From Pseudomonadota bacterium (GTDB lineage Bacteria > Pseudomonadota > Gammaproteobacteria > Burkholderiales > Burkholderiaceae_C), in assembly GCA_030918015.1 (NCBI GenBank), contig JAUPTP010000001.1, forward strand, positions 1 to 20,123: 20,123 nucleotides of DNA, given 5' to 3'. This document shows, one piece after another, positions 1 to 6,824 of the stretch. The position numbers and the translations under genes were made by a program. The first letter of the stretch is position 1; each line of letters opens with the position of its first letter. The notes under the pieces were generated by a model. That model saw only the letters and a list, made by a program, of their open reading frames with translations, did no database searches and was not told the origin of the DNA.

Positions 1-693
1 TAAAAATTTCATAAAATCTGGCCTGTCTATTCTTTTATCAAATCCTCCTGTAGCCCTCTGCTTGAATAATAGTTTGTCGTGGAAATCTGTTTCCTTGGCA
101 TCCTTTTCATAATCAATTTCAAGCAGGATGGAATGGGGGCTATATACCAATGCGTCATGAAACTTCGCGATCAAACTCAGTTCCACATCTGCATAATGCC
201 GAGAATATTGAGGGAAGAATAGAAAACCATCATAGATACGGTCCAGCCACGCCTTGCGCACCATACCAAAAGCAGCCATCTGTCCAAACCACTTTCCGTC
301 GTTGAAAGCAAGCAGCCCAGTGCTGGCCGGCACCATGGCCTGAAGAGCAAAGCGTAACCAGTACCGTCCGGCGAAGGCATCTTCAGCGCAATAAATAATG
401 TAATTGCACCGGAGGTGTGGAACAACATCATTCCAGACAGCGATAGGTCCAATTCCCAAGTCATCATGCACAGCGATCACCCGCAGAGGTGCACCTGCCC
501 GAGAAATCATCAGTCGAGCACTGCGCTCAGCTTCCGAGCGCCGCAAATAAGGCATCACAGCCACAACGGATGAGTTCATCGCCACGAAACCAGGGAACTC
601 AATTTCCCGGTTGTGCTTGGCCCACTGACGCCACTCCGAGATTTCAACCCACTGTATATTTTCTTCTTCTTTTTTATCTTCAGACATGCTCAT
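1..693 (-). CDS. Glycosyltransferase-like protein, C-terminus cut by window edge
   Basis: An open frame of 231 codons reads from an ATG at 693 to the left edge without a stop, so the gene is partial. Its ATG overlaps the TGA of the upstream GT41 gene (ATGA, 4 bases), which fixes the start and implies translational coupling. The N-terminus is low-complexity and charged (MSMSEDKKEEEN). The body resembles a GT-A fold glycosyltransferase: a beta-strand pair around residues 41-75 (VVAVMPYLRR, APLRVIAVHDD), an acidic YCAEDAF motif near 101-107 that could be the metal-binding site, a NDGKWFGQ segment near 131-138, and HYADVELS near 167-173, which looks like an acceptor or base loop. The fold assignment is by pattern only; donor and acceptor cannot be told. 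Codon use is less G/C-biased than in genes to the right of position 3,400. It could also belong to a less typical family that lacks catalysis. Confidence 0.72.
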   Translation of the reverse strand, partial: MSMSEDKKEEENIQWVEISEWRQWAKHNREIEFPGFVAMNSSVVAVMPYLRRSEAERSARLMISRAGAPLRVIAVHDDLGIGPIAVWNDVVPHLRCNYIIYCAEDAFAGRYWLRFALQAMVPASTGLLAFNDGKWFGQMAAFGMVRKAWLDRIYDGFLFFPQYSRHYADVELSLIAKFHDALVYSPHSILLEIDYEKDAKETDFHDKLLFKQRATGGFDKRIDRPDFMKFL

Positions 694-2270
694 GCAGCTC
701 GACACCATTGAAGCAAATCGGATGCCAACTCGCCGTGATGATCGAAACGGCGAGCGCCCAGATGAGCGATCGCATGCCGCTGGCACATCAGAGCGACTGG
801 ACTGCGATTTATCGTAAGAATGTGCTTGCCAAGCAGACGCAATTCGATCGCTGTCAGTCCCATGGCATACGGACTGGTATCGATGAAGGCAGCATCCAAA
901 TCAGCCAAAGCATCCAAATAGGCAGGATGATCCGATGGGGTGACAAATTCAGCGACATCCAGAAGGGTTCCGAGTCGAGCTCCTGCCCCCAGCTTCGTAC
1001 CCTGATGGCGCCATCTATGGTCGATCAGCAACAGTCGCTTGGGCTTGAGTGCCTGGATCCGTTGCACGGTATCGGTGCTGATCTTGGCCGGATGACTGAC
1101 AAGGGCATAGACACCACGTGCCGGACGACCTCGCGGGTCAGGCGGACAGGCAGCGGCCTGCGCCAAGGCAGGGCGATAAGGCGGAGCCTGATAAGTCACG
1201 TAGCCGTGTTTCGCACGTAACAATGGCTCGGTGTAGAGCGCTCGCGCAGCATCAGGCACCTGCCGTGCATCGGTAATCATGCCGTCGAAGCATTGCAATC
1301 CAGTGGTGGCAGCTTGCCCGCCGACCCATTTGAGCTGACGGCGGATCGGTTTGGTCGCTACAGCACACAGGGCTTCGGCATCAGTCCATCCGCTCAGATC
1401 GATCAAGGCATCAAGATCTGCTGCCGCCAGCAGGCGCAACAATTGAGCAGCACTGAACCCTGCACAAGGCAACCAATGCCGAGCCATGGACTGATAAGCA
1501 GCATGAGCCCAGTCTGGCTTGCTCCCACGATCGAAGAACACCAGATCGGCATGTCGTGACAGCTCACGAAATACACCAAGCGTCAGAAAACCAACAGGGG
1601 AAGCACAAAACTGCTGCGAAATCAACCCAATTCTTGGGCGAATACGCTGGCCTTTGCGTGGCGTCTCTGCCGGCACCTGTCCGTTGATCTGACGTTTAAA
1701 GCGTGCGCCCAGAGAGACGAAAGCGTCTGTGATTTCTTGCGCACCGCGTCCCCCCTCATACAGATCTGCCACGACTTCTGCCAATTCAGCCTGAAGCAGC
1801 AGACCCGGTTTTTTATTGATGGCAGATTCTCGCTTCAAGCATGCAGCAGCACGAGCATTTCCAAAGGCATTGAGCTGAATATCTGCACATTGCTGCAACA
1901 GACTTTGGCGCGAATCATCAGGAAGCGCAGGGGCAGCGAGAGCCATATGAAAATCAGCAAAAGCTTGATCGACTCTTCCCAGTTGTCTGTGCGCCATGCC
2001 CCGCACCAGACTGATACGCCAACTGCCCGCGTCATTTTCAGATTCAGCGTGAAACGCTGCCATTTCAGCTTGTCCAAGCGCTTCCTCTGGATCCTTAGCA
2101 GCCAAAAAAGCGACGGCAAGGTCTAGCCTCACATGCACTGACTGAGGGGCCAGCAAGCTGGCTTGATGGTAAGCATGCAGTGCAGCAGATACATCGCCTG
2201 CTTGCATGGCCTGACGAGCTTGAGCAAGGGCTGTCGCGAGCTCACCATCCAATAATTCCCCCATATTCAC
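690..2270 (-). CDS. TPR-containing GT41 family (SPINDLY/OGT-like) glycosyltransferase
   Basis: The protein is about 526 residues. Residues ~10-150 are helical TPR-type repeats (for example GDVSAALHAYHQASLLAP). Residues ~210-526 carry the GT41 signature blocks: RPRIGLISQQF near 212-222, LDALIDLSGWTDAE near 287-300, KWVGGQAATTGLQCFDGMITD near 315-335, an AKIS block near 396-399 whose Lys matches the catalytic Lys of human OGT, and a final block near 465-500. Family members transfer GlcNAc or other sugars to Ser/Thr, or to Asn in HMW1C-type enzymes, in the cytoplasm. Oddly, the conserved His in the DFxxHP block is Ser here (FCASP), and the HTTG nucleotide-contact motif reads GLTA. GTG at 2270 is chosen because it overlaps the previous TGA by 4 bases and has GGAG 5 bases upstream; TTG at 2273 and ATG at 2264 are alternatives. 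The acceptor is unknown; a neighbouring protein or a flagellin/pilin type target is possible. Confidence 0.85.
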   Translation of the reverse strand: MNMGELLDGELATALAQARQAMQAGDVSAALHAYHQASLLAPQSVHVRLDLAVAFLAAKDPEEALGQAEMAAFHAESENDAGSWRISLVRGMAHRQLGRVDQAFADFHMALAAPALPDDSRQSLLQQCADIQLNAFGNARAAACLKRESAINKKPGLLLQAELAEVVADLYEGGRGAQEITDAFVSLGARFKRQINGQVPAETPRKGQRIRPRIGLISQQFCASPVGFLTLGVFRELSRHADLVFFDRGSKPDWAHAAYQSMARHWLPCAGFSAAQLLRLLAAADLDALIDLSGWTDAEALCAVATKPIRRQLKWVGGQAATTGLQCFDGMITDARQVPDAARALYTEPLLRAKHGYVTYQAPPYRPALAQAAACPPDPRGRPARGVYALVSHPAKISTDTVQRIQALKPKRLLLIDHRWRHQGTKLGAGARLGTLLDVAEFVTPSDHPAYLDALADLDAAFIDTSPYAMGLTAIELRLLGKHILTINRSPVALMCQRHAIAHLGARRFDHHGELASDLLQWCRAA

Positions 2271-3166
2271 CAAAACTCCGGCTCAGCAACACTGATCATC
2301 GGGAGATAGCGGCGACACCAAACCTTACCAAAATTCTGAAGAAGATAGATGTTTCTATAATTCAGCCAGCAAGAATACATCCATATAGAACGCGTACGAT
2401 GGGCGACGTCCTTCATCTCGCGCAGACGCTGCAAATGCACGTTCATCCTTGCTTCTGTTGCAGGAAGAGCCACCTTGCAAATCTTAAGATCACGCCCTGG
2501 CCCATGCAGGAATTGCGGTAATAGTCGCTCGACGATGAATGGCCAGTAAGTTGCACCAGGATGCTGTGACGTCGGGTCACTCAATCTGGAATCAAGTACC
2601 TTGACCATCGCCTCGGGCAAGCCAGAACGTGCTTTAGAAATGATGGATTTCACCCATGGCAAGTACAAACCCCAGAAATTTGGACTCGCCAAGAAGTAGT
2701 TACAGGCAGAAAAATAATTACTTGACTGGACAGACTTTATCTCATCAATATTCAATTCTGCCGCTTTCAAAACATGGGCACAAAGCTCGATGAATGCCGG
2801 ATGAGAGACCGTTCCCTGCTGCCAGCCATTTATATAAAGTGCCTCATGCTCGGGAAAAGGATTACAGTAATAAAGATCAAAACCAGGCTCGGCCTCTACA
2901 AGCGACAGAAACTTTTCCCCCGTCAAGCCAGTTTTTTCAGTGAATCTCCATGAAACAGCCCCCCACAATTCCGACTTCTTCTGTGCAGGCAATCTCTCCA
3001 GTCGCTCAAAGACAGAAAATTCGCGCAGGACATCATCCCGACCAGAATTATCGTAATGAATAAAGTTTTTATCCAGGGCTGGAATTTGATCCTTTGAATA
3101 AAATATCTGGCTTACCAATATTTTTCTTTTTATCTTGTTCTTTGACCTTCTTGCATTTCTCGTCAT
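2267..3166 (-). CDS. Uncharacterised protein of a glycan-type locus
   Basis: I do not recognise a named family. With the ATG at 3166 the product is 299 residues, preceded by AGG 7 bases upstream; a TTG at 3181 would add five residues. The N-terminus is very basic (TRNARRSKNKIKRK). There is no signal peptide and no clear membrane segment, so a cytoplasmic protein is likely. Recognisable blocks are KILVSQIFYSKDQIPALD, the tract FIHYDNSGRDD, WGAVSWRFTEKTGL, DLYYCNPFPEHEALYINGW and SNYFSACNYFLAS. From memory, similar ~260-300 residue proteins without assigned function occur in bacterial polysaccharide and glycosylation loci, but this needs a search. It is the first gene of a coupled triad: its TGA overlaps the GTG of the GT41 gene. 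It is the most A/T-rich gene in the window, which suggests transfer. It could be a divergent glycosyltransferase or an acceptor-modifying partner. Confidence 0.75.
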   Translation of the reverse strand: MTRNARRSKNKIKRKILVSQIFYSKDQIPALDKNFIHYDNSGRDDVLREFSVFERLERLPAQKKSELWGAVSWRFTEKTGLTGEKFLSLVEAEPGFDLYYCNPFPEHEALYINGWQQGTVSHPAFIELCAHVLKAAELNIDEIKSVQSSNYFSACNYFLASPNFWGLYLPWVKSIISKARSGLPEAMVKVLDSRLSDPTSQHPGATYWPFIVERLLPQFLHGPGRDLKICKVALPATEARMNVHLQRLREMKDVAHRTRSIWMYSCWLNYRNIYLLQNFGKVWCRRYLPMISVAEPEFW

Positions 3167-3188
3167 CTTTTTGCCTATCAAAAATTGA

Positions 3189-3216
3189 TTAATATTGATA
3201 GCCAGACCACAGGCAA
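3189..3216 (-). promoter_or_regulatory. Possible promoter of the glycosylation triad
   Basis: On the minus strand TTGCCT (3216-3211) and TATTAA (3194-3189) are separated by 16 bases, a weak sigma70-like pair. Transcription would begin near 3182, leaving about 15 bases before the ATG at 3166. This is a weak match inside A/T-rich DNA, where chance hits are common. Confidence 0.3.
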
Positions 3217-3403
3217 GTCGCCATTTGGTACTGGTGGTTCAATTATCGGATCATGTTAGCAACAGCACCGAAGAACATATATTCCCAAAATTATCAAATG
3301 AAAAAATTTGTGCGAATTTTCTCATTTCTTCCTCTCACCCCAGGTCTGAAAAGCAACATTCCGGACACCAATCGGAGACACGGCACGCGCACAGTGCCCG
3401 CCC

Positions 3404-5332
3404 GTGAGACGCCTTGTTCCCCCGGCCGCGCTGGCGGCCCTGCTCTGCCTGCATGCCGGCAACCCCGCCGCTGCGCCCGCCCCCGGCGCGCCCCATGCGG
3501 CCGACGTCACGCTGCGGTTTCCCGACACCGACATCGAGGCCTGCGCCCGCGCGATGAGCGCCATGACCGGGCGCCCGCTGCTGGTCGATCCGCGCGTGCG
3601 CGGCAAGATCACGCTCTACACCGACGAGGCGGTGCCGGTCGCGCGGGCCTGGACGCTGTTCGTGGCCGCACTGCGGGGCCTGGGCTATGCGGTGGTCGAG
3701 ACCGAGGGCCTGCGTCGCATCGTGCCCGAGGCCGAGGCGCGGCTGCAGGCCGGGGTGTCGGTCCCTGCCGGCGGCCCCGCCCAGGGCGACACCATCGTCA
3801 CGCAGGTCATCCCGATCGAGCACGAGAACGCGAGCAACCTGCTCACCGTGCTGCGCCCGCTGATCAGCCCGAACAACACCATCAACGTCAACGCCGGCAC
3901 CAACACGCTGGTCATCACCGACTACGCGAGCAACCTGGCGCGCCTGCGCACGCTGATCACCGCGCTGGACACGCCCAGCTCGACCGACGTCGAGGTGATC
4001 GCGCTGCAGCACACCCAGGCCACCGTGCTGGCCGCCACGGTGCAGAAGCTGCTCGATGCGGGCGGCGGCGCCACGCCCGCGCCGGCCGGCGGCGCCCCGA
4101 CCCCCCTGGTGCTGGCCGACCCCTCGCTCAATGCGCTGCTGGTGCGTGCGCCCAATGCCGCCCGGCTGGCGCGGGTGCGCGCGCTGGTGGCGCGGCTGGA
4201 CCAGCCCGGCGGCGCCAGCGGCCGGGTGCATGTCGTCTACCTGCAGCATGCCGAGGCCACCCGGCTGGCCACCGTGCTGCGGGCGGCCTTCCCGGCGTCC
4301 GAGGAGGCTGCGCGCGGCGGTGGAAGCGGTGCGGCCAGCGCCTCGTCGGCCGCACCGCCATCCACCACCGCACGCAGCAGCGGCAGCAGCTCGGGGGGCA
4401 GCAGCACGTCGGCCGAGACCAGTTCGCCCGTGACCGCCTCGGCCGCGCCCTCCACCGGTGGCGCCATCCAGGCCGATCCGGCCAGCAACGCGCTGATCAT
4501 CACCGCGCCCGAGCCGCTCTGGCGCGACATCCGCGCCGTGATCGACCAGCTCGACCAGCGCCGCGCGCAAATCTACGTCGAGACGCTGGTGGCCGAGGTC
4601 GATGCCAGCCGCAGCCGCGACATCGGCGTGAAGTGGCCGCAGATCCTGGGCATCAGCGCCTCGTCGCTGTCGACGGTGACGCTGGGCACCATCGCCTCGG
4701 CGCTGGAGTCGCAGGCCGGCAGCAACATCCTGAGCAACGCCAACGTCGTGACGCTGGACAACGAGGAGGCCAGGATCGTCGTCGGCCAGAACGTGCCCTT
4801 CGTGACCGGCAGCTACACCAGCAGCACCTCGGCCAACCCCTTCCAGACGATCGACCGCAAGGACGTGGGCATCACGCTGCGCATCAAGCCGCAGATCAGC
4901 GCCGACGGGCAGATCCGCCTGACCCTCTTCCAGGAATCGTCCTCGGTGGCCAGCACCAGCAGCACGAGCGGCCCGACGACCAACAAGCGCGCCATCGAGA
5001 CCAAGGTGGTGGTGGGCAACGGCAAGCTGGTGGTGCTCGGCGGCCTGATCGAGGACAGCTGGAGCGCCAGCAACGACGAGATGCCGGCGCTGTCGCATGT
5101 GCCGGTGCTGGGGGCGCTGTTCCGCGCCCACAGCCAGACCCGAAAGAAGACCAATCTGGTGGTCTTCCTGCGTCCGCACGTCATGCCTGACGAGGCCAGC
5201 GCCAGCCGGCTGTCGATCGACCGCTACGAGGTGCTGCGCACCGAGCAGCGCGCCCTGCCCGAGGATGTGCGCCAGACGCTGGACGGCGCCACCCGGCCGG
5301 CGCTGCCGATCCTGGCCGCGCCCGCGCCCTGA
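3404..5332 (+). CDS. gspD: Type II secretion system secretin GspD
   Basis: A 642-residue outer-membrane secretin, which as a multimer forms the exit channel of the type II secretion system. Residues 1 to about 24 are a signal peptide (hydrophobic core ALAALLCL, Ala-rich cleavage region). The N0 domain follows at ~34-110 (VTLRFPDTDIEACARAMS), N1 at ~130-190 (IPIEHENASNLLTVLRPLI), N2 at ~195-265, and N3 at ~273-385, interrupted by a Ser/Gly/Ala-rich insert at ~300-352. The secretin core spans ~388-595 with NILSNANVVTLDNEEA, VGQNVPFVTGS, RKDVGITLRIKPQI and VPVLGALF. The start is GTG at 3404, the first start in frame, with no clear ribosome site. The stretch between VKW (409-411) and ALES (433-436) is far shorter than in typical GspD. 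No gspC or gspE-N genes adjoin. Divergent from the glycan triad. A related secretin class is possible, but the N0-N3 layout favours GspD. Confidence 0.93.
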   Translation: MRRLVPPAALAALLCLHAGNPAAAPAPGAPHAADVTLRFPDTDIEACARAMSAMTGRPLLVDPRVRGKITLYTDEAVPVARAWTLFVAALRGLGYAVVETEGLRRIVPEAEARLQAGVSVPAGGPAQGDTIVTQVIPIEHENASNLLTVLRPLISPNNTINVNAGTNTLVITDYASNLARLRTLITALDTPSSTDVEVIALQHTQATVLAATVQKLLDAGGGATPAPAGGAPTPLVLADPSLNALLVRAPNAARLARVRALVARLDQPGGASGRVHVVYLQHAEATRLATVLRAAFPASEEAARGGGSGAASASSAAPPSTTARSSGSSSGGSSTSAETSSPVTASAAPSTGGAIQADPASNALIITAPEPLWRDIRAVIDQLDQRRAQIYVETLVAEVDASRSRDIGVKWPQILGISASSLSTVTLGTIASALESQAGSNILSNANVVTLDNEEARIVVGQNVPFVTGSYTSSTSANPFQTIDRKDVGITLRIKPQISADGQIRLTLFQESSSVASTSSTSGPTTNKRAIETKVVVGNGKLVVLGGLIEDSWSASNDEMPALSHVPVLGALFRAHSQTRKKTNLVVFLRPHVMPDEASASRLSIDRYEVLRTEQRALPEDVRQTLDGATRPALPILAAPAP

Positions 5333-5558
5333 TTGCTCAAAGTGCTCAGAGTGCTCAGAAGGTGCTGGCCTGCACGCGGTGTAGCGGCGCATCCGGCAGA
5401 TGGCGATGTGATCCAGCCACTCCTGGCGCGGCTGCATGTAGCCGGTCATGCCACCGATGGGCGAATTCAGCTCGTGCTGCGCATGACGCCCAGGACCATC
5501 ACCGGAGAAATGCAGCGCGAAAACAGATCAACGGACTGAGAAAGTCCGATGCAAAAGC
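5333..5558. other. Gene-free stretch between gspD and the tRNA terminator
   Basis: No convincing gene is seen here. It begins with a short tandem repeat (5334-5360). A small hairpin CGGACT / AGTCCG (5532-5537 with 5543-5548, loop GAGAA) is present but has no T-run on either strand, so it is at best a weak end signal for gspD. The middle part (about 5395-5520) is open on the minus strand in one frame, but has no recognisable start, ribosome site or family and is probably non-coding. Confidence 0.4.
5334..5360 (+). repeat. Three 9-base tandem repeats after gspD
   Basis: TGCTCAAAG, TGCTCAGAG and TGCTCAGAA follow each other directly, starting two bases after the gspD stop codon. Three imperfect copies of TGCTCARAR; no function is apparent. 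Confidence 0.6.
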
Positions 5559-5590
5559 AAAAAAGGACTTTGCATTTCTGCAAAGTCCTT
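5559..5590 (-). terminator. Intrinsic terminator of the tRNA-Lys operon
   Basis: A perfect 12-base-pair stem (AAGGACTTTGCA at 5563-5574 with TGCAAAGTCCTT at 5579-5590) encloses a 4-base loop. Read on the minus strand the stem ends in a run of six T (5564-5559, the first two from the stem), the classical Rho-independent layout. It lies 36 bases beyond the last tRNA. A smaller hairpin, TCAACG / CGTTGA at 5602-5619, sits between the two and may mark the 3' trailer for processing. Confidence 0.9.
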
Positions 5591-5625
5591 GTCCTTGTTG
5601 CTCAACGCTTTAACGTTGAATTCTC

Positions 5626-5701
5626 TGGTGGGCCCTGAGTGACTCGAACACTCGACCTACGGATTAAGAGTCCGCTGCTCTACCAACTGAGCTAAGAGCC
5701 C
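5626..5701 (-). tRNA. tRNA-Lys (anticodon CUU), copy 2
   Basis: A 76-base tRNA including an encoded CCA (TGG at 5626-5628). The acceptor stem pairs GGGCTCT with AGGGCCC (one G-U). The D arm contains AGCTCAGTTGGTAGAGC, the anticodon loop is CTCTTAA giving anticodon CUU (Lys), and the T loop is TTCGAGT. It is identical base for base to the copy at 5749-5824. It is the last gene of a three-tRNA operon, just before the terminator. Confidence 0.96.
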
Positions 5702-5736
5702 GTGACACTGCCCGAAGGCAATGGCATCGATTTGTT

Positions 5737-5832
5737 CATGACAAGGTTTGGTGGGCCCTGAGTGACTCGAACACTCGACCTACGGATTAAGAGTCCGCTG
5801 CTCTACCAACTGAGCTAAGAGCCCTTGTCATG
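5737..5832. repeat. Inverted repeat flanking the middle tRNA-Lys
   Basis: CATGACAAGG at 5737-5746 is the exact reverse complement of CCTTGTCATG at 5823-5832. The two arms enclose the middle tRNA-Lys; the right arm includes its first two bases. In the precursor, the 5' leader and 3' trailer could pair next to the acceptor stem. The same spacer holds a second hairpin, TCTCGAT / ATCGAGA (5834-5840 with 5845-5851, loop ATTC), between the first and second tRNAs. Confidence 0.7.
5749..5824 (-). tRNA. tRNA-Lys (anticodon CUU), copy 1
   Basis: A 76-base tRNA with encoded CCA (TGG at 5749-5751), cloverleaf and anticodon loop CTCTTAA (anticodon CUU) identical to the copy at 5626-5701. The spacers on either side (47 and 46 bases) differ in sequence, so only the tRNA itself is duplicated. 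Decodes AAG, the dominant Lys codon in this high-GC genome. Confidence 0.96.
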
Positions 5833-5870
5833 TTCTCGATATTCATCGAGACCGCGACTGTATCATGTTT

Positions 5871-5946
5871 TGGTGGGTCGTGCGGGACTCGAACCTGCGA
5901 CCTACGGATTAAAAGTCCGCTGCTCTACCAACTGAGCTAACGACCC
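5871..5946 (-). tRNA. tRNA-Lys (anticodon UUU)
   Basis: A 76-base tRNA with encoded CCA (TGG at 5871-5873). The acceptor stem begins GGGTCGT and pairs with ACGACCC. The anticodon loop CTTTTAA gives anticodon UUU, decoding AAA and AAG. The body up to the anticodon arm is nearly the same as in the two CUU copies; the acceptor and T stems differ. It is the first gene of the tRNA operon, directly downstream of the promoter at 5988-6018. Confidence 0.97.
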
Positions 5947-5987
5947 CACCGGCTCGACCAATCATTCACTGATCAGCCGAGCCATAA

Positions 5988-6018
5988 ATTCTAATACAGA
6001 CCGCCCCTGGTTCGTCAA
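5988..6018 (-). promoter_or_regulatory. Promoter of the tRNA-Lys operon
   Basis: On the minus strand TTGACG (6018-6013) is a near-consensus -35 box. TATTAG (5996-5991, spacer 16) or TAGAAT (5993-5988, spacer 19) can serve as the -10 box. A G/C-rich stretch (GGCTCGGC) follows, as expected for the stringent-control discriminator of stable RNA genes. The -35 box overlaps the last codon and stop of tcdA, so the tRNA operon has its own promoter but may also receive read-through. Confidence 0.65.
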
Positions 6019-6824
6019 GTACCCGCGCGCACCCACTCGAGTGCCTGGGCGGCGGCGACCAGACCGAAGCTGGCCGTGACCGTGACGCTCGAGCCGTAGC
6101 CGTGGCAGTTCAGGCTGCCGTCGACCGCACAGGCGGCATCGACCTGAGGCCGCTGGACCGCCTCGCGCGAGAAGACGCAACGCACGCCGATGCGTCCCTG
6201 CCTCGGGGCACCCTCCCGGCGCAGTTGCTGGCGCAGGCGGGCCAGCAGCGGATCATGGGTCACCTCGGCCAGATCGGCCGCCTCCACCCGCTCGGGATGC
6301 GACTTGCCGCCGGCCGCGCCCGCCATCACCAGCCGGTGCCCGCCGCCCAGCGCCCAGCGGGCCATCGCCAGCTTCGCGGCGTTGCGGTCGCAGGCATCGA
6401 TGACCACGTCGACCGACCCGGGCAGCAGCGCGGGCCAGTTGTCCGGCTCGACGAACTCCTCGACCGCCTGCACGCGGCAGCCCGGGTGGATGTCGGCGAT
6501 GCGCTCGCGCAGCGCCAGCACCTTCGCCGCCCCCACCGTGGTGCCCAGGGCCTGGATCTGGCGGTTGATGTTGGACTCGGCCACCTGGTCCAGGTCGATC
6601 AGCACCAGCTCGGCCACGCCGCTGCGCGCCAGGGCCTCGACCGCCCAGGATCCGACCCCGCCGACCCCGACCACCGCCACGCGCGCCGCGCGCACACGGG
6701 CATAGGCCGCGTCGCCCCAGAGTCGGCGCAGGCCGCCGAAGCGGCGCTCCAGATCGGGATCCTCGACCGCCGGCGTGCCCGCGAAACCCGACGACACGTC
6801 TTGCCCCACGACCATCGTGCTCAC
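6015..6824 (-). CDS. tcdA: tRNA threonylcarbamoyladenosine dehydratase
   Basis: A 269-residue cytoplasmic enzyme of the E1/ThiF/MoeB-like family. TcdA (CsdL) uses ATP to cyclise t6A at position 37 of ANN-decoding tRNAs to ct6A. The sequence shows the ATP-binding glycine motif VGVGGVGSWAVEALARSG at ~51-69, DLDQVAESNINRQ at ~77-89, DACDRNAAK near 139-147, and a hydrophobic C-terminal segment at ~247-260 as in the E. coli protein. Length matches the E. coli enzyme (268). The start is GTG at 6824, overlapping the cpoB stop by 4 bases (GTGA); ATG at 6815 is a less likely alternative. It ends the Tol-Pal block. By coincidence or not, it adjoins tRNA-Lys genes, and tRNA-Lys is a known t6A/ct6A substrate. 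Confidence 0.93.
   Translation of the reverse strand: MSTMVVGQDVSSGFAGTPAVEDPDLERRFGGLRRLWGDAAYARVRAARVAVVGVGGVGSWAVEALARSGVAELVLIDLDQVAESNINRQIQALGTTVGAAKVLALRERIADIHPGCRVQAVEEFVEPDNWPALLPGSVDVVIDACDRNAAKLAMARWALGGGHRLVMAGAAGGKSHPERVEAADLAEVTHDPLLARLRQQLRREGAPRQGRIGVRCVFSREAVQRPQVDAACAVDGSLNCHGYGSSVTVTASFGLVAAAQALEWVRAGT

Noticed and set aside
489..1220. Plus-strand open frame over the GT41 gene
   Set aside because: It crosses the 690 gene boundary on the opposite strand and has no recognisable domain; codon pattern supports the minus strand.
3335..5449. Long open frame (704 codons) antisense to gspD
   Set aside because: The predicted protein is a low-complexity Ala/Gly/Arg/His mix typical of antisense frames in G/C-rich genes; gspD on the other strand has full domain structure and a signal peptide.
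5395..5530. Possible gene remnant on the minus strand after gspD
   Set aside because: One frame is open, but there is no start with a ribosome site and no recognisable family; chance openness is likely at this base composition.
5532..5548. Hairpin as gspD terminator
   Set aside because: Only 6 base pairs and no T-run on the plus strand; it is too weak to call a terminator.
5626..5946. Three regularly spaced near-identical units resembling a repeat array or CRISPR
   Set aside because: The units fold as complete tRNA cloverleaves with encoded CCA; spacing of about 46 bases is ordinary for a tRNA operon.
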